Part shown: in pieces, positions 15,432 through 24,149 of the stretch
Numbering within the stretch: the first letter of the stretch is position 1
How the letters are laid out: every line of letters starts with the position of its first letter
Assembly (NCBI RefSeq): GCF_043575855.1
Contig: NZ_CP144375.1
Coordinates: forward strand, 1,178,001 to 1,242,000
Direction: 5' to 3'
Origin: Kutzneria buriramensis
Lineage (GTDB): Bacteria > Actinomycetota > Actinomycetes > Mycobacteriales > Pseudonocardiaceae
DNA: 64,000 nt
Notes under the pieces: model-generated
The model's input: only the letters and a program-made list of their open reading frames with translations
Told to the model about the DNA's origin: nothing
The model's database searches: none
Translations under genes and position numbers: made by a program

Positions 15432-18431
15432 GTGACATCGAAACTGTCCGGGCCCCGGGTGGCCTGCACCGACGGACAACGGGTGGAGGCGCTGGTGCTC
15501 GGGCACGCCGCCGCCCGGCCCGCCGCGACGGCGCTGCTGACGGCCACGGGCGAGGTCAGCTACGCCGAACTGGCCGCCACGTCGGCGACGATCGCCGGTG
15601 GCCTGGCCGCTGCGGGCGTGCGACCCGGAGGCACCGTCGCCGTTCGGTTGCCGCGCGGATTGCCGATGGTCGCGACGATGCTGGCGGTGCTGCGCTGCGG
15701 TGCGGCCTACAGCGGGATTCCGCTGGAGTGGCCGCAGGCTCGCGCCGCCGAGGTGGTTCGGTTGGCGGACGTCTCTTTGTGTGTCACGGATTCGGCATTC
15801 GATCCCGGGTGCCGAGTGGCCACAGTGGACTCGCTGACGGGCGAGCCGCCGGCGGTAGGTGGCAGCGTCGATGATCCGTGCTGCGTGTTCATGACGTCCG
15901 GGAGCTCGGGACGTCCCAAGGCGGCCGTAGCGCCGCACAAGGCGCTGACCCGCATGGTCGGCGACCCGGCGCACGCCTTCGACCGGCAGACCGTGACGTT
16001 GCAGGCGGCACCGTCCAGTTGGGACGTTTTCGCGCTGGAACTGTGGCTCCCGCTCATGTCCGGCGGCGCTTGCCTGCTGTTCGAGGGTGCCCATCTCACC
16101 GCACAGGACATCCGCATGGCGTGCGATCGAGGCGTGAACACGCTCGCGCCGCCGGCCGCGCTGTTCAACGGCGTGGTGGAGGACGACCTCGACTGCCTGG
16201 CGAAGATCCGGACCATCGTCTCCGGCGGCGAACGCGCGTCGGCGATCCACATGTCGTCCGCGCTGGAACGCTTTCCCGACCTGCGGCTGGTGCACGCGTA
16301 CGGTCCGGTCGAGACGGCGATCGCCGCCACCGCGCATGTCGTCGAGCCCGGTCCCCGCGCCGCCGGTTCGGACGTGCCGATCGGTAGGCCGGTCGCCAAC
16401 ACCACCGTCTACCTGCTCGACGAGCACCTGAACCTCGTGCCCGACGGCGAGGTCGGCCAACTGGCGACCGCCGGCGACGGGCTGGCGCTGGAGTACGTCG
16501 GCAACCCGGCGGCCACCGCCGAGAAGTTCCGGGTCGTCGACGGCGAACGCGTGTACCTGACCGGCGATCTGGCCCGGGTCGTGGACGGCGAACTCGTGTT
16601 CGTCGGCCGGGCCGACCGGCAGATCAAGATCCGGGGAAACCGGGTCGAGCCGGCCGAGGTGGAGCGGGTGATCGAGGCGCTGCCGGGCGTCACCGCCGCG
16701 GCCGTCCTGCCGTTGCCGCCGGATTCACCCACCGTGCAGTGGCTTGCCGCCTGCTACACCGCCTTCGCCGACGCGCCGGACGTCCGTGCCGCGGTGCGGG
16801 CCGCCCTGCCGGCGGCGTTCGTGCCGGACATCGTCCGCCGGATGGACGAGCTTCCGTTGACGGACAACGGCAAGGTGGACCAGAGGGCACTGGCCGAGCG
16901 GCTGCGGGACTTCTGGGACCGCACCGGCGACACCACGGTCGAGGCAGATGGCCCGCTGCGGGCGGTGATCGAGGAATCCCTTGCGCTGCTGGGCATCGCG
17001 CCCACACCGGAGCGGGACCTGTTCGACATCGGCGCCACCTCGATGACGGCGATCCGGCTCGTGAACCGGCTGGCCAAACGCCTCGGCAAGCAGCTGCCGC
17101 CGGCCGACGTGATTCGGCTGCGCACGCCCCGGGCGGTCGCGGACGCGCTGGCGACCGCCCCACCGGTGCCGACGGCGACGCATCCCACCGCCGCGTCGAC
17201 CTGGCCCGGGCCGATCAAGCCGGCGCGGCAACAACTTCAGCACTGGTTCCACGACCGGATCGCCCCCGGCTCCGCCGAGGCGCTCACCCCGCTGCTGCTC
17301 CGCCTGCACGGGCCGCTCAACCGCGCCCGGCTCCAGGCCGCCGTGCGCGCGGTGGTCGCCCGGCACGAGGCGCTCCGCACCTACTTCCCGGTCGAGCGCG
17401 GCCGCTCGCAGTGTGACATCGCACCGCCGGAGGACCTGTCGGCACTGCTGGACGTCACGTCCACAATGGATGTCGACAAGGCCATGGCCACCGCCAGGGA
17501 ATTTCTGTCCCGGCGGTTCCACCTGGATCGCGAGATCCCGGCGCGCACGCTGCTGATCCCCCTGGCCGACGACGACCACCTGCTCGCCTGCTCCTTCCAC
17601 CACGTCGGCTTCGACGGCTGGTCGGTGCAGGTGTTCCTGTCCGATCTCGCGGTGGCGTACGAGAATTCGGGTGCGCTGGCGCCCCCGACCAGTTTCATCG
17701 AGACCGCCCGGCGACAGGACGCCTCCGTGTCGCCGGGTGAGCAGCAAGAGGCGATCGCGTACTGGGCGAACCGGCTCCGGGGCATCGAACCGTTGCCGCT
17801 GCCCAAGGTCGCGAAGTCCACCGCCGGCGCGACGCGGCAGCTGGAGATCCCGCTCCCCACGGAGCTCACCGACGCCGCCGAGACCGCCGCCGCAACTGTG
17901 GGCGCCACCGCGACCGCGGTGTTCATGGCCGCCTACGCCGGCGCGCTGATGGCCGAACTCGACGTGCCGGCGACAGCTCTGGCGGTGCCGGTGGCGGGAC
18001 GACGTACCGCCGACGCCGACGACGTGATCGGCTGTTTCGCGGAGAGCCAGCTTTTCGGCTTCACCGCCGTAGATCGTCTGGTGAGCGCGGCCGCCGACCA
18101 GCTCGGGACGGCGCTGTCCCGGCCGACGGTGTCGCAGGAGGACCTGTTCCGGAAGCTGCGCTCGCCGCTGACGGGCTGGCTGGGCTTCAGCCAGGCGCGG
18201 TTCTCCGTGCAGGACGCGGGGTTGTCCGAGCGCGGGCTGCCCGGCATGCGGGTGGAGCGGCTGCTGCTGGACGAGGACCGCTCCACCGTCGCCATGACGA
18301 TGGAGCTGTGGCCGTGCCGCCGCACCGGGACCTTCCGCTACCGCACCGACGTGGTGTCCGACGAGCTGGCTGCCCGGTTGGTGGCCCGCTGGCACGCCGA
18401 GATCGACCGGATCCGATTGGAGTTGCGATGA
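15432..18431 (+). CDS. NRPS protein, adenylation-PCP-condensation (A-T-C)
   Basis: 999 aa from GTG 15432. The adenylation domain (about 15-495) has MTSGSSGRPKAAV (154-166), AYGPVE (289-294) and NGKVDQRAL (K481). The carrier domain has its serine in FDIGATSMTA (S537); Thr-Ser replaces the usual His-Ser. The condensation domain (about 595-999) keeps HHVGFDG (723-729). Specificity positions by eye read D,V,L,A,V,G,A,I,A,K, different from the other A-T-C protein, so a different amino acid is expected. Having two such free-standing modules beside a type II PKS suggests two aminoacylations, for example of an amino sugar and a hydroxyl, rather than chain assembly. The stop overlaps the epimerase start (ATGA). 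Confidence 0.9.
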   Translation: MTSKLSGPRVACTDGQRVEALVLGHAAARPAATALLTATGEVSYAELAATSATIAGGLAAAGVRPGGTVAVRLPRGLPMVATMLAVLRCGAAYSGIPLEWPQARAAEVVRLADVSLCVTDSAFDPGCRVATVDSLTGEPPAVGGSVDDPCCVFMTSGSSGRPKAAVAPHKALTRMVGDPAHAFDRQTVTLQAAPSSWDVFALELWLPLMSGGACLLFEGAHLTAQDIRMACDRGVNTLAPPAALFNGVVEDDLDCLAKIRTIVSGGERASAIHMSSALERFPDLRLVHAYGPVETAIAATAHVVEPGPRAAGSDVPIGRPVANTTVYLLDEHLNLVPDGEVGQLATAGDGLALEYVGNPAATAEKFRVVDGERVYLTGDLARVVDGELVFVGRADRQIKIRGNRVEPAEVERVIEALPGVTAAAVLPLPPDSPTVQWLAACYTAFADAPDVRAAVRAALPAAFVPDIVRRMDELPLTDNGKVDQRALAERLRDFWDRTGDTTVEADGPLRAVIEESLALLGIAPTPERDLFDIGATSMTAIRLVNRLAKRLGKQLPPADVIRLRTPRAVADALATAPPVPTATHPTAASTWPGPIKPARQQLQHWFHDRIAPGSAEALTPLLLRLHGPLNRARLQAAVRAVVARHEALRTYFPVERGRSQCDIAPPEDLSALLDVTSTMDVDKAMATAREFLSRRFHLDREIPARTLLIPLADDDHLLACSFHHVGFDGWSVQVFLSDLAVAYENSGALAPPTSFIETARRQDASVSPGEQQEAIAYWANRLRGIEPLPLPKVAKSTAGATRQLEIPLPTELTDAAETAAATVGATATAVFMAAYAGALMAELDVPATALAVPVAGRRTADADDVIGCFAESQLFGFTAVDRLVSAAADQLGTALSRPTVSQEDLFRKLRSPLTGWLGFSQARFSVQDAGLSERGLPGMRVERLLLDEDRSTVAMTMELWPCRRTGTFRYRTDVVSDELAARLVARWHAEIDRIRLELR

Positions 18432-19048
18432 AGGTTCGCGAGCTGGCGGTCGCCGGCGCACTCGAGTTCACCCCGACCGTGCTGCCCGACCACCGCGGCG
18501 CGTTCTTCGAGATCCTGCGCCAGGAGTGGTGGGAGGAGGCGCTCGGCCGGCGCCTGCCGGTGGCCCAGGTCAATTCCACCGTCAATCACAAGAACGTGGT
18601 GCGGGGCGTACACTTCACCGGCCTGGTCGGGCAGGCGAAGTACGTGTGCTGCCTGGCCGGCACGATGATCGACGTCATCGTCGACACCCGCCCCGGCTCC
18701 CCCACCTTCGGCCGGCACGACACGGTCCGGTTGGACACCGAGCACTACCGGATCGTCTACCTGCCCGAGGGCGTCGGCCACGGCATCGCCTCTCTGGAGG
18801 ACCAGACCACCGCGTTCTACCTGTGCTCGGCGACGTACGACGCGGGCAACGAGTTCGGCGTGCACCCGCTCGACCCCGACCTCGGCATCGACTGGCGCGG
18901 GATGCTCGGCGGCGCCGAGCCGATCCTGTCGGAACGGGACAGCACGGCGCCGTCGTTCGCGTCGGTGCGGGATTCGGGACGGATGCCGCGGTACGAGGAC
19001 TGCCTGGAGGTGTACCGGACCGTCGGCCGTCTCCAAGCGACGGTCTAA
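18428..19048 (+). CDS. dTDP-4-keto-6-deoxyhexose 3,5-epimerase (RmlC family)
   Basis: 206 aa from ATG 18428, overlapping the NRPS stop by 4 bp. It is a cupin-fold epimerase: DHRGAFFEILR near the N-terminus, the catalytic-base region NVVRGVHF, the strand pair QAKYVCCLAGTMIDVIVD, VGHGIASLED, and DLGIDWRG. It inverts C3 and/or C5 of a dTDP-4-keto sugar, giving L-series sugars when C5 is changed. I cannot tell 3,5- from 5-only or 3-only epimerases (EvaD type) by eye. It supplies the deoxysugar pathway whose other genes are at 5718, 34685, 35620 and 41327. It ends 4 bp into the convergent MerR gene. Confidence 0.9.
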   Translation: MKVRELAVAGALEFTPTVLPDHRGAFFEILRQEWWEEALGRRLPVAQVNSTVNHKNVVRGVHFTGLVGQAKYVCCLAGTMIDVIVDTRPGSPTFGRHDTVRLDTEHYRIVYLPEGVGHGIASLEDQTTAFYLCSATYDAGNEFGVHPLDPDLGIDWRGMLGGAEPILSERDSTAPSFASVRDSGRMPRYEDCLEVYRTVGRLQATV

Positions 19049-20022
19049 CGCCGCAGGGCGGCGGCCATCCACTTCTGGACGGCCGCCGCCTTCTCCGGAT
19101 CCGGCCTGGGTGTGCCGTTGATCGTCGCCACCAGGGTGAGGTACCTGACCGACAGCGGCAGCCCGGTCATCTTGGCCCGCACCTCCACCATCTTGCTCGG
19201 GTCGTAGTCGACCATGCTGCGTCGCATCTTCTCGACGTCGTGCTCCCCGGTCATGGCGGCGATCATCTCGGCCCGGGCGGCGGCCGTGCGTTCGGCGATG
19301 TCCCGCGCCTGCGGGGAGTCCGCGGGCACGCCGGCCTGCTGCGCCGCCCGTGCCTCCAGGTAGAGGGTCCGCTGCCGCTCGGCCCGCGCCACCATCTCCG
19401 GCGTGGCCATCAGACGGCCCTTCTCGTTGTTGAAGGCGCGGTGGTAGTAGTCCCGCATCGCGGTCCGGAAGTCCTCGTCCCGCACCAGGTCGGCGAGCTC
19501 GATCCACGCCTCGAGCTGCTCGGTGGACGGCTCGTCGGGAAGGTGCGGCCGCTGGTTGCGCAGCCGCTCGACATAGCCGGGATCGATGTCCAGGCCCTCG
19601 GTGACGAAATCCCAGAACTCGGTGATGAGCCGGTCCCGGTCGTCGTCGGACATCGACACGAGCTTGTGCATGAGGCTCACCTGTTCTGTTGTGGTGTGTT
19701 GACGGACGATGGTCCGGAGCACGGCCCGCCGCGCGCCGAACTGCCGCAGCTGCTGCTCGACGAGTTCGAGATGGGCGGCGGCGAGTTCGGCGAGTGTCTT
19801 CTTCGACGACAGCACGTCCCGGATGTCGTCCAGGCCGGCGCCGAGCTCGCGCAGCGTGCGCACGACCTCCAGCCGGGCGATGGCGTGGACGTCGTAGCGG
19901 CGGAAACCGCCGTCGGTGTGCTCGGTCGGCGTGACGACGCCGGCGTCCGCGTAGAACCTGATGGCGCTCACGCTGAGGCCGGTGCGGCGGGCCACGTCCC
20001 CGATGGGATAGAGCTCGTTCAC
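19045..20022 (-). CDS. MerR-family transcriptional regulator
   Basis: 325 aa if translated from GTG 20022; a GTG at 20031 overlaps the -10 box and is unlikely. The N-terminal MerR winged helix reads YPIGDVARRTGLSVSAIRFYADAGV and GGFRRYDVHAIARLE, followed by a coiled-coil linker (about 75-125) and a long helical effector domain of about 200 residues, much larger than in metal sensors. The ligand is unknown; the cluster product or an intermediate is likely. The promoter before it has the MerR 19-bp spacer with a dyad, so it probably controls its own expression and perhaps export. Confidence 0.85.
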   Translation of the reverse strand: MNELYPIGDVARRTGLSVSAIRFYADAGVVTPTEHTDGGFRRYDVHAIARLEVVRTLRELGAGLDDIRDVLSSKKTLAELAAAHLELVEQQLRQFGARRAVLRTIVRQHTTTEQVSLMHKLVSMSDDDRDRLITEFWDFVTEGLDIDPGYVERLRNQRPHLPDEPSTEQLEAWIELADLVRDEDFRTAMRDYYHRAFNNEKGRLMATPEMVARAERQRTLYLEARAAQQAGVPADSPQARDIAERTAAARAEMIAAMTGEHDVEKMRRSMVDYDPSKMVEVRAKMTGLPLSVRYLTLVATINGTPRPDPEKAAAVQKWMAAALRR

Positions 20023-20029
20023 ACCGGCC

Positions 20030-20060
20030 ACTATGCGGTCTCAAGCGGGTTGAGAGTCAA
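20030..20060 (-). promoter_or_regulatory. MerR-type promoter with dyad in a 19-bp spacer
   Basis: On the minus strand: -35 TTGACT (20055-20060), exactly 19 bp of spacer, and -10 CATAGT (20030-20035). The spacer region holds the perfect inverted repeat TCTCAA-N5-TTGAGA (20039-20055). GTG 20022 follows the -10 after 7 bp, giving a leaderless mRNA. Confidence 0.82.
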
Positions 20061-20503
20061 GCGATCATCGTCGCCACGGCGACGACGTTGCACAGCAGGG
20101 CGGCCACCGCGCAGGCGGTGCGGGCGTCGTTGGACCGCTTCCACCTGGTGCGCGGGTCGTCGAAGTCTCCGGGCAGGTCGTCCGGGTCCAGGGACCGCAC
20201 CCACTTGTTGATCGGCACGTTCCGGGTCAGCGAGATGATCACCGTGACCAGCGCGAACGCCGCCGCCAGCGCGGTGACCACGCCGCCGGTGACGAAGGTC
20301 AGCACCACGTCGCCGAGCACCGTCAGCAACAGACAGGCCGGCATGAACGGGTCGTACCGGGTGGCGAAGAAGGCGTGCGCGTGCACGTATCGGGACGGAG
20401 GCAGCGCCAGCAGCAGCGGGACGCCACCGAGCACGGTGCCCATGAGCACCCCGGCGGCGAGCCCGTTGGCCACCAGCACCACCGCGACCAGCGCCGCGGT
20501 CAT
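20057..20503 (-). CDS. DUF1772 membrane protein (anthrone oxygenase-like)
   Basis: 148 aa from ATG 20503, overlapping the cyclase stop by 4 bp. It has four hydrophobic segments and the family pattern: VLMGTVLGGVPLLLALP early, ARNDP-like surroundings replaced by FFATRYDPFMP, and NVPINKWV before DPRTRWKR. DUF1772 proteins in aromatic polyketide clusters are linked to anthrone or decalin oxidation. It is the last gene of the minimal-PKS operon. A second copy is at 26272 and a more distant one at 60690. Confidence 0.85.
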   Translation of the reverse strand: MTAALVAVVLVANGLAAGVLMGTVLGGVPLLLALPPSRYVHAHAFFATRYDPFMPACLLLTVLGDVVLTFVTGGVVTALAAAFALVTVIISLTRNVPINKWVRSLDPDDLPGDFDDPRTRWKRSNDARTACAVAALLCNVVAVATMIA

Positions 20504-20952
20504 CCCGCCACACCAGCCTCGATCTGCTCCTTGATCCGCGCCATCTGCACCTTCGTGTTGGCGTTCATCCGCTCGGCCATCGCCTCGGACGTGATCGGCG
20601 CGGTCGGCTTCATCTCGAAGTCCTGCACCCACCGCATCTCGGTGCCGCCGTCCACCTCGCGATAGGCCCAGTGGATCATCATGTACGTGAAGTTGCCCGG
20701 CTCGACCCGGTGCGAGTGCACGACGTGCCGCGCCGGATCGGGCGTGCGGTCGGAGACCCAGCTCCACGACACGCCGTTGGCGTCCGGGTGCATGGTCAGC
20801 CGGAACCGGACGGCGTCGCCGCGGTGCTCGATCACCTCGGCCTTGGCGTACTCGCTGAACAGCGTCGGCCACGAGTCGATGTCGTTCGTCTTCTCCCACA
20901 CCACGGCCAGCGGCGCGGCGATGACGACGGTGTTGTCGGTGTGCCCGGCCAC
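20500..20952 (-). CDS. Aromatase/cyclase, single-domain SRPBCC (TcmN/WhiE-VI type)
   Basis: 150 aa, the usual size of a one-domain START/SRPBCC cyclase. It begins AGHTDNTVVIAAPLAVVWEKTNDIDSW, the hallmark start, and later has WSWVSDRTPD and MRWVQDFEMKPTAP. These enzymes hold the ACP-bound poly-beta-ketone in a cavity and guide the first ring closure and aromatisation, C9-C14 in the TcmN and WhiE-ORFVI group. The gene starts 2 bp after the ACP stop, as in whiE-like operons. Regiochemistry is inferred from family resemblance and gene order. Confidence 0.92.
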   Translation of the reverse strand: MAGHTDNTVVIAAPLAVVWEKTNDIDSWPTLFSEYAKAEVIEHRGDAVRFRLTMHPDANGVSWSWVSDRTPDPARHVVHSHRVEPGNFTYMMIHWAYREVDGGTEMRWVQDFEMKPTAPITSEAMAERMNANTKVQMARIKEQIEAGVAG

Positions 20953-20954
20953 GG

Positions 20955-21209
20955 TCAGACCCCCACGGCCAGCGAGTTCACGTGGTCGATGGCGTCCTGC
21001 GGGGTCTCCAGGTCGAACACGACGTTCTCGTCGATGACCACGCCGTAGCGCCGCTGCACCTCCGACATCATCTCCAGCACCGCCAGCGAGTCGTAGCCCA
21101 GCTCCGCGAAGGGCACGGCGGCGATCTCGCCGTCCAGGTCGACGCCCTCCGCACTGCCGGCCGAACCGCGCATGATCGTCCTGAGCTCACCGATGCCGAA
21201 CCCGGCCAT
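20955..21209 (-). CDS. Type II PKS acyl carrier protein
   Basis: 84 aa from ATG 21209. The phosphopantetheine serine is in LGYDSLAVLE (S41). ATG 21209 is preferred because AAGGGAG lies 5 bp upstream. In-frame ATGs in a 15-bp repeat back to 21254 would add 15 residues (M-K-M-A-T-like) and overlap the CLF stop as ATGA. It tethers the growing polyketide for KS-CLF, aromatase and ketoreductase. Confidence 0.95.
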   Translation of the reverse strand: MAGFGIGELRTIMRGSAGSAEGVDLDGEIAAVPFAELGYDSLAVLEMMSEVQRRYGVVIDENVVFDLETPQDAIDHVNSLAVGV

Positions 21210-21254
21210 TGTCGCTCCCTTCATCGTCGCCATCTTCATCGTCGCCATCTTCAT
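21210..21254 (-). repeat. Three 15-bp tandem repeats at the CLF-ACP junction
   Basis: On the minus strand, ATGAAGATGGCGACG occurs twice in a row, and a third diverged copy (ATGAAGGGAGCGACA) supplies the ACP ribosome site. The unit is a multiple of 3, so each copy holds two ATGs in frame with ACP. It looks like a slippage expansion between two genes whose ratio matters. Confidence 0.9.
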
Positions 21255-22474
21255 CGTCTCTGGGCCGCGCCGAGCACGACCGCGGCGTTGAAACCGCCAT
21301 AACCCCTGGCCACCACCAGCGCCCGGCGCAACGGGAGCTCGCGGGGCTGGTCGCCGACCAGGTCGATCCGGTGCCTCGGGTCGACGTCCTCGACGCCGAC
21401 CGTCGGCGGTATCACGCCGTCCCGCAGCGCCAGCAGCGCGGTGGCGACGTCGAGCGAGCTGCCGCCGCCGTAGAGGCGGCCGGTCAGCGTCTTGGGCGCG
21501 GTGACCGACACCCCGTGCGGGCCGAACACCGCAGCCAGGGCGGCACTTTCGGCCAGGTCGGCGTCCGGCCGGCCGGCGGCGTCGGCGAACACCACGTCGA
21601 TGTCCTGCGGCGCGACGCGGGCGTCGGCCAGCGCCTTCTCGATCGCCCGCTTGAGCGCAGGCGGACGGCCGGAACCCGGGACGGGGTCGAAGGTCGCCGC
21701 GTGGCCGAGCAGTTCGCCGTAGACCTGGGCTCCTCGGGCTGCCGCCGATTCGCCGCGTTCGGCGATGAGGATCGCGCCGCCCTCGCCGGGGACGTGCCCG
21801 TTGGCGTTGCGGTCGAACGGGAGATAGGCCCTCAAGGGATCGTCCACAGTGGAAAGCAGGCCGGAGCTCATCTGCGCCACCAGTCCGTACGGGCAGAGCG
21901 AGGCGTCGGTGCCGCCGGTGACGACGACCTGGCTGGTCTCGCTCAGCGCCCGCCGCGCCTGGGCGATCGCGTCCAGGCCGCCGGCCTGTTCGGACACCAC
22001 GACGCCGCAGGGTCCGCGCATGCCGTGCCGGATGGAGATCTGGCCGGTGGTGGCCGCGTAGAACCACGCCACCGACTGGTAGACGCCGACGTGGTCGCTG
22101 CCCTTGCTCCACAGCCGTTCGATCTCGCGCTGGCCGAACTCGGTGCCGCCGGAGGAGCTGGCAGTGATCACCGCCAGCTCGTATTCGTCCATTTCGGACG
22201 GTGTGACGCCGGCGTCGGCCAGCGCCAGGTCGGCGGCCACCAGGCCCATGTGCGTCCAGTGGTCGGTCTGCACCGAGATCCGGCTGGACAGGTGGTCGCC
22301 GACCGCGAAGTCCGACACCTCGCCGCCCACCTTGACCGGGTAGCCGTCGGTGTCGAAGCGGGAGATCCGGTCCAGGCCGGACTTGCCGGCCAGCACCGCC
22401 TCCCAGTGCGCCTCGGTGCCGAGCCCGGTCGGAGCCACCACGCCGATACCCGTGAACACGGTCCTGTCGCTCAT
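21251..22474 (-). CDS. Chain length factor (KS-beta)
   Basis: 407 aa. It is homologous to ketosynthase but the active cysteine is replaced by glutamine in SEQAGGLDA (Q163), the CLF hallmark for malonyl-ACP decarboxylation and chain-length control. The start overlaps the KS-alpha stop by one base (TGATG). KS-beta forms an obligate heterodimer with KS-alpha in the cytosol. Chain length cannot be read safely by eye, but the neighbouring cyclases fit a long chain (C20 to C26). Confidence 0.95.
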   Translation of the reverse strand: MSDRTVFTGIGVVAPTGLGTEAHWEAVLAGKSGLDRISRFDTDGYPVKVGGEVSDFAVGDHLSSRISVQTDHWTHMGLVAADLALADAGVTPSEMDEYELAVITASSSGGTEFGQREIERLWSKGSDHVGVYQSVAWFYAATTGQISIRHGMRGPCGVVVSEQAGGLDAIAQARRALSETSQVVVTGGTDASLCPYGLVAQMSSGLLSTVDDPLRAYLPFDRNANGHVPGEGGAILIAERGESAAARGAQVYGELLGHAATFDPVPGSGRPPALKRAIEKALADARVAPQDIDVVFADAAGRPDADLAESAALAAVFGPHGVSVTAPKTLTGRLYGGGSSLDVATALLALRDGVIPPTVGVEDVDPRHRIDLVGDQPRELPLRRALVVARGYGGFNAAVVLGAAQRR

Positions 22475-23730
22475 CAGCTCACTCCTGCCAGCACCATCGC
22501 GCTCTGGAAACCGCCGAAGCCGCTGCCGACCGTCAGCACGGCGTCAAGCTTGCGTTCCCTGGCCTGCAACGGCACATAGTCCAGGTCGCATTGCGGGTCG
22601 GACACCTGGAGGTTGGCCGTCGGCGGCACCACGTCGTTGGTCAGCGCCAGCACGCAGGCCGCGATCTCGATGGACCCGATCGCGCCCAGCGAGTGCCCCA
22701 CCATGGACTTGATGGAACTGACGGGAGTCCGGTACGCGTGCTCGCCGAGGCTGGCCTTGAACGCGGCGGTCTCGTGCCGGTCGTTCTGTTTGGTGCCGGA
22801 GCCGTGCGCGTTGATGTAGTCGATGTCGGTCGGGTTCAGCCGGGCCCGGTCCAGCGCGACCCGGATGGCCTCGGCCATCTCCCGGCCGTCCGGCTTGAGC
22901 CCGGTCATGTGGAAGGCGTTGCTGCGGCTGGCGAATCCGGCGATCTCGGCCAGGATCACCGCGCCACGCGCCCGTGCCCGCTCGTACTCCTCCAGCACGA
23001 ACACCGCGGCGCCCTCACCCATCACGAAGCCGCGGCGGGTCAGGTCGAACGGGCGGGAGGCGTGCTCCGGATCGTCGTTGTCCGGGGAGGTCGCCTTGAT
23101 CGCGTCGAAGCAGGCCATGGTGATCGGCGAGATCGGCGCGTCCGACGCGCCGGCCACCATCACCTCGGCACTGCCCTCGGCGATCAGACCGACGGCGTGC
23201 CCCACCGAGTCCAGCCCGGACGTGCAGCCGGTGGAGATCAGGTTCACCGGCCCCTCGGCGCCTACCTGGTAGGCCACTTCACACGCGATCGTGCTGGGCA
23301 CCATGTGGCCGTACAGGAATTCCGGCGCGACCGCGTCGACCAGCCAGCGGCGGCCGGCGTCGGACAGCGCGACGTACTGCTCCTCCAGGCCGGTGGTGCA
23401 GCCGACGGCGCTGCCCATCGTGACGCCGACCTGCTCGGGCGGCAGCGCGTCCAGGTCGATGCCGCTGGAGTCGACGGCCTCGCGGGCGGCGGCCAGGGCG
23501 AGCAGCACGGCCCGGTCCAGCCGCTGCACCTGATCGGTGGTGAGGCCGTGCCGGGCGGGCCGGAAGTCGCACTCGGCGGCGATCTGCGAGCGCAGACCCT
23601 GGGGGTCGAACAGGCTGATCCGGCGGGTCGCGGTGCGCCCCTGCGTGATCATCTCCCAGAAGGCCGCGGCGCCGGCACGACCGGGCGCCATCACGCCGAC
23701 GCCCGTCACCACCACGCGCCTGCGGGTCAT
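22474..23730 (-). CDS. Type II PKS ketosynthase alpha subunit
   Basis: 418 aa from ATG 23730, overlapping the cupin stop by 4 bp; earlier in-frame codons lie inside the cupin gene and were rejected. The active-site cysteine is in STGCTSGLDSVG (C169), followed by histidines in INAHGSGT and MVGHSLGA. It condenses malonyl units on the ACP together with the CLF. The order cupin, KS-alpha, CLF, ACP, aromatase copies the whiE/tcm arrangement. Confidence 0.97.
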   Translation of the reverse strand: MTRRRVVVTGVGVMAPGRAGAAAFWEMITQGRTATRRISLFDPQGLRSQIAAECDFRPARHGLTTDQVQRLDRAVLLALAAAREAVDSSGIDLDALPPEQVGVTMGSAVGCTTGLEEQYVALSDAGRRWLVDAVAPEFLYGHMVPSTIACEVAYQVGAEGPVNLISTGCTSGLDSVGHAVGLIAEGSAEVMVAGASDAPISPITMACFDAIKATSPDNDDPEHASRPFDLTRRGFVMGEGAAVFVLEEYERARARGAVILAEIAGFASRSNAFHMTGLKPDGREMAEAIRVALDRARLNPTDIDYINAHGSGTKQNDRHETAAFKASLGEHAYRTPVSSIKSMVGHSLGAIGSIEIAACVLALTNDVVPPTANLQVSDPQCDLDYVPLQARERKLDAVLTVGSGFGGFQSAMVLAGVS

Positions 23731-24149
23731 GTGGTCCCGCCCACCTGCACGCCCGGTTCGGCCGGCCGCGGCGGCTCCTCGGTGTCCACGTGGCCCAGCT
23801 CCGGCCGCGGCGCGAGCGGCGCCAGCTGGAACACCGCGCGGGCCGGCTCGTCGCCGTTGTTCTCCAGCCGGTGCGCCACGTTCTTCGGCACCATCAGGGC
23901 GTCGTCCGGTCCAAGCTCGATCCGCTCGCCGTCCGGCCCGCCGAGCCGCATCTCCAGCCGCCCGGACACCACGTACAGGTACTCCTCGGAGTACGGGTGG
24001 TAGTGCTCGCTGACCCACTCGCCCGGGTTCAGCACCAGCGAGCCCATGAAGCCGGCGGTGCTGCCGCAGGTCTTGGGGCTCAGCATGACCCGGAGATCGC
24101 CGCCGCGCCTGGTGTTCGGCGCGACCTGGTCGTAGGCGACCTTGCTCAT
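23727..24149 (-). CDS. Cupin-fold polyketide cyclase-associated protein (TcmJ/WhiE-II type)
   Basis: 140 aa. It has one cupin barrel with motif 1 GEWVSEHYHPYSEEYLYVV (metal ligands H, H, E) and motif 2 around VPKNVAHRLENN. Homologues such as TcmJ and WhiE ORFII stand next to KS-alpha and assist later cyclisation or oxygenation in pentangular and tetracenomycin systems; their exact reaction is not well defined. A proline-rich tail after about residue 118 looks unstructured. It overlaps both neighbours by 4 bp. Confidence 0.88.
   Translation of the reverse strand: MSKVAYDQVAPNTRRGGDLRVMLSPKTCGSTAGFMGSLVLNPGEWVSEHYHPYSEEYLYVVSGRLEMRLGGPDGERIELGPDDALMVPKNVAHRLENNGDEPARAVFQLAPLAPRPELGHVDTEEPPRPAEPGVQVGGTT

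Noticed and set aside
19045..20022. MerR as a TipA-type thiopeptide sensor linked to the L11 paralogue
   Set aside because: The effector domain is longer and shows no recognisable TipAS pattern; the two genes are 36 kb apart.
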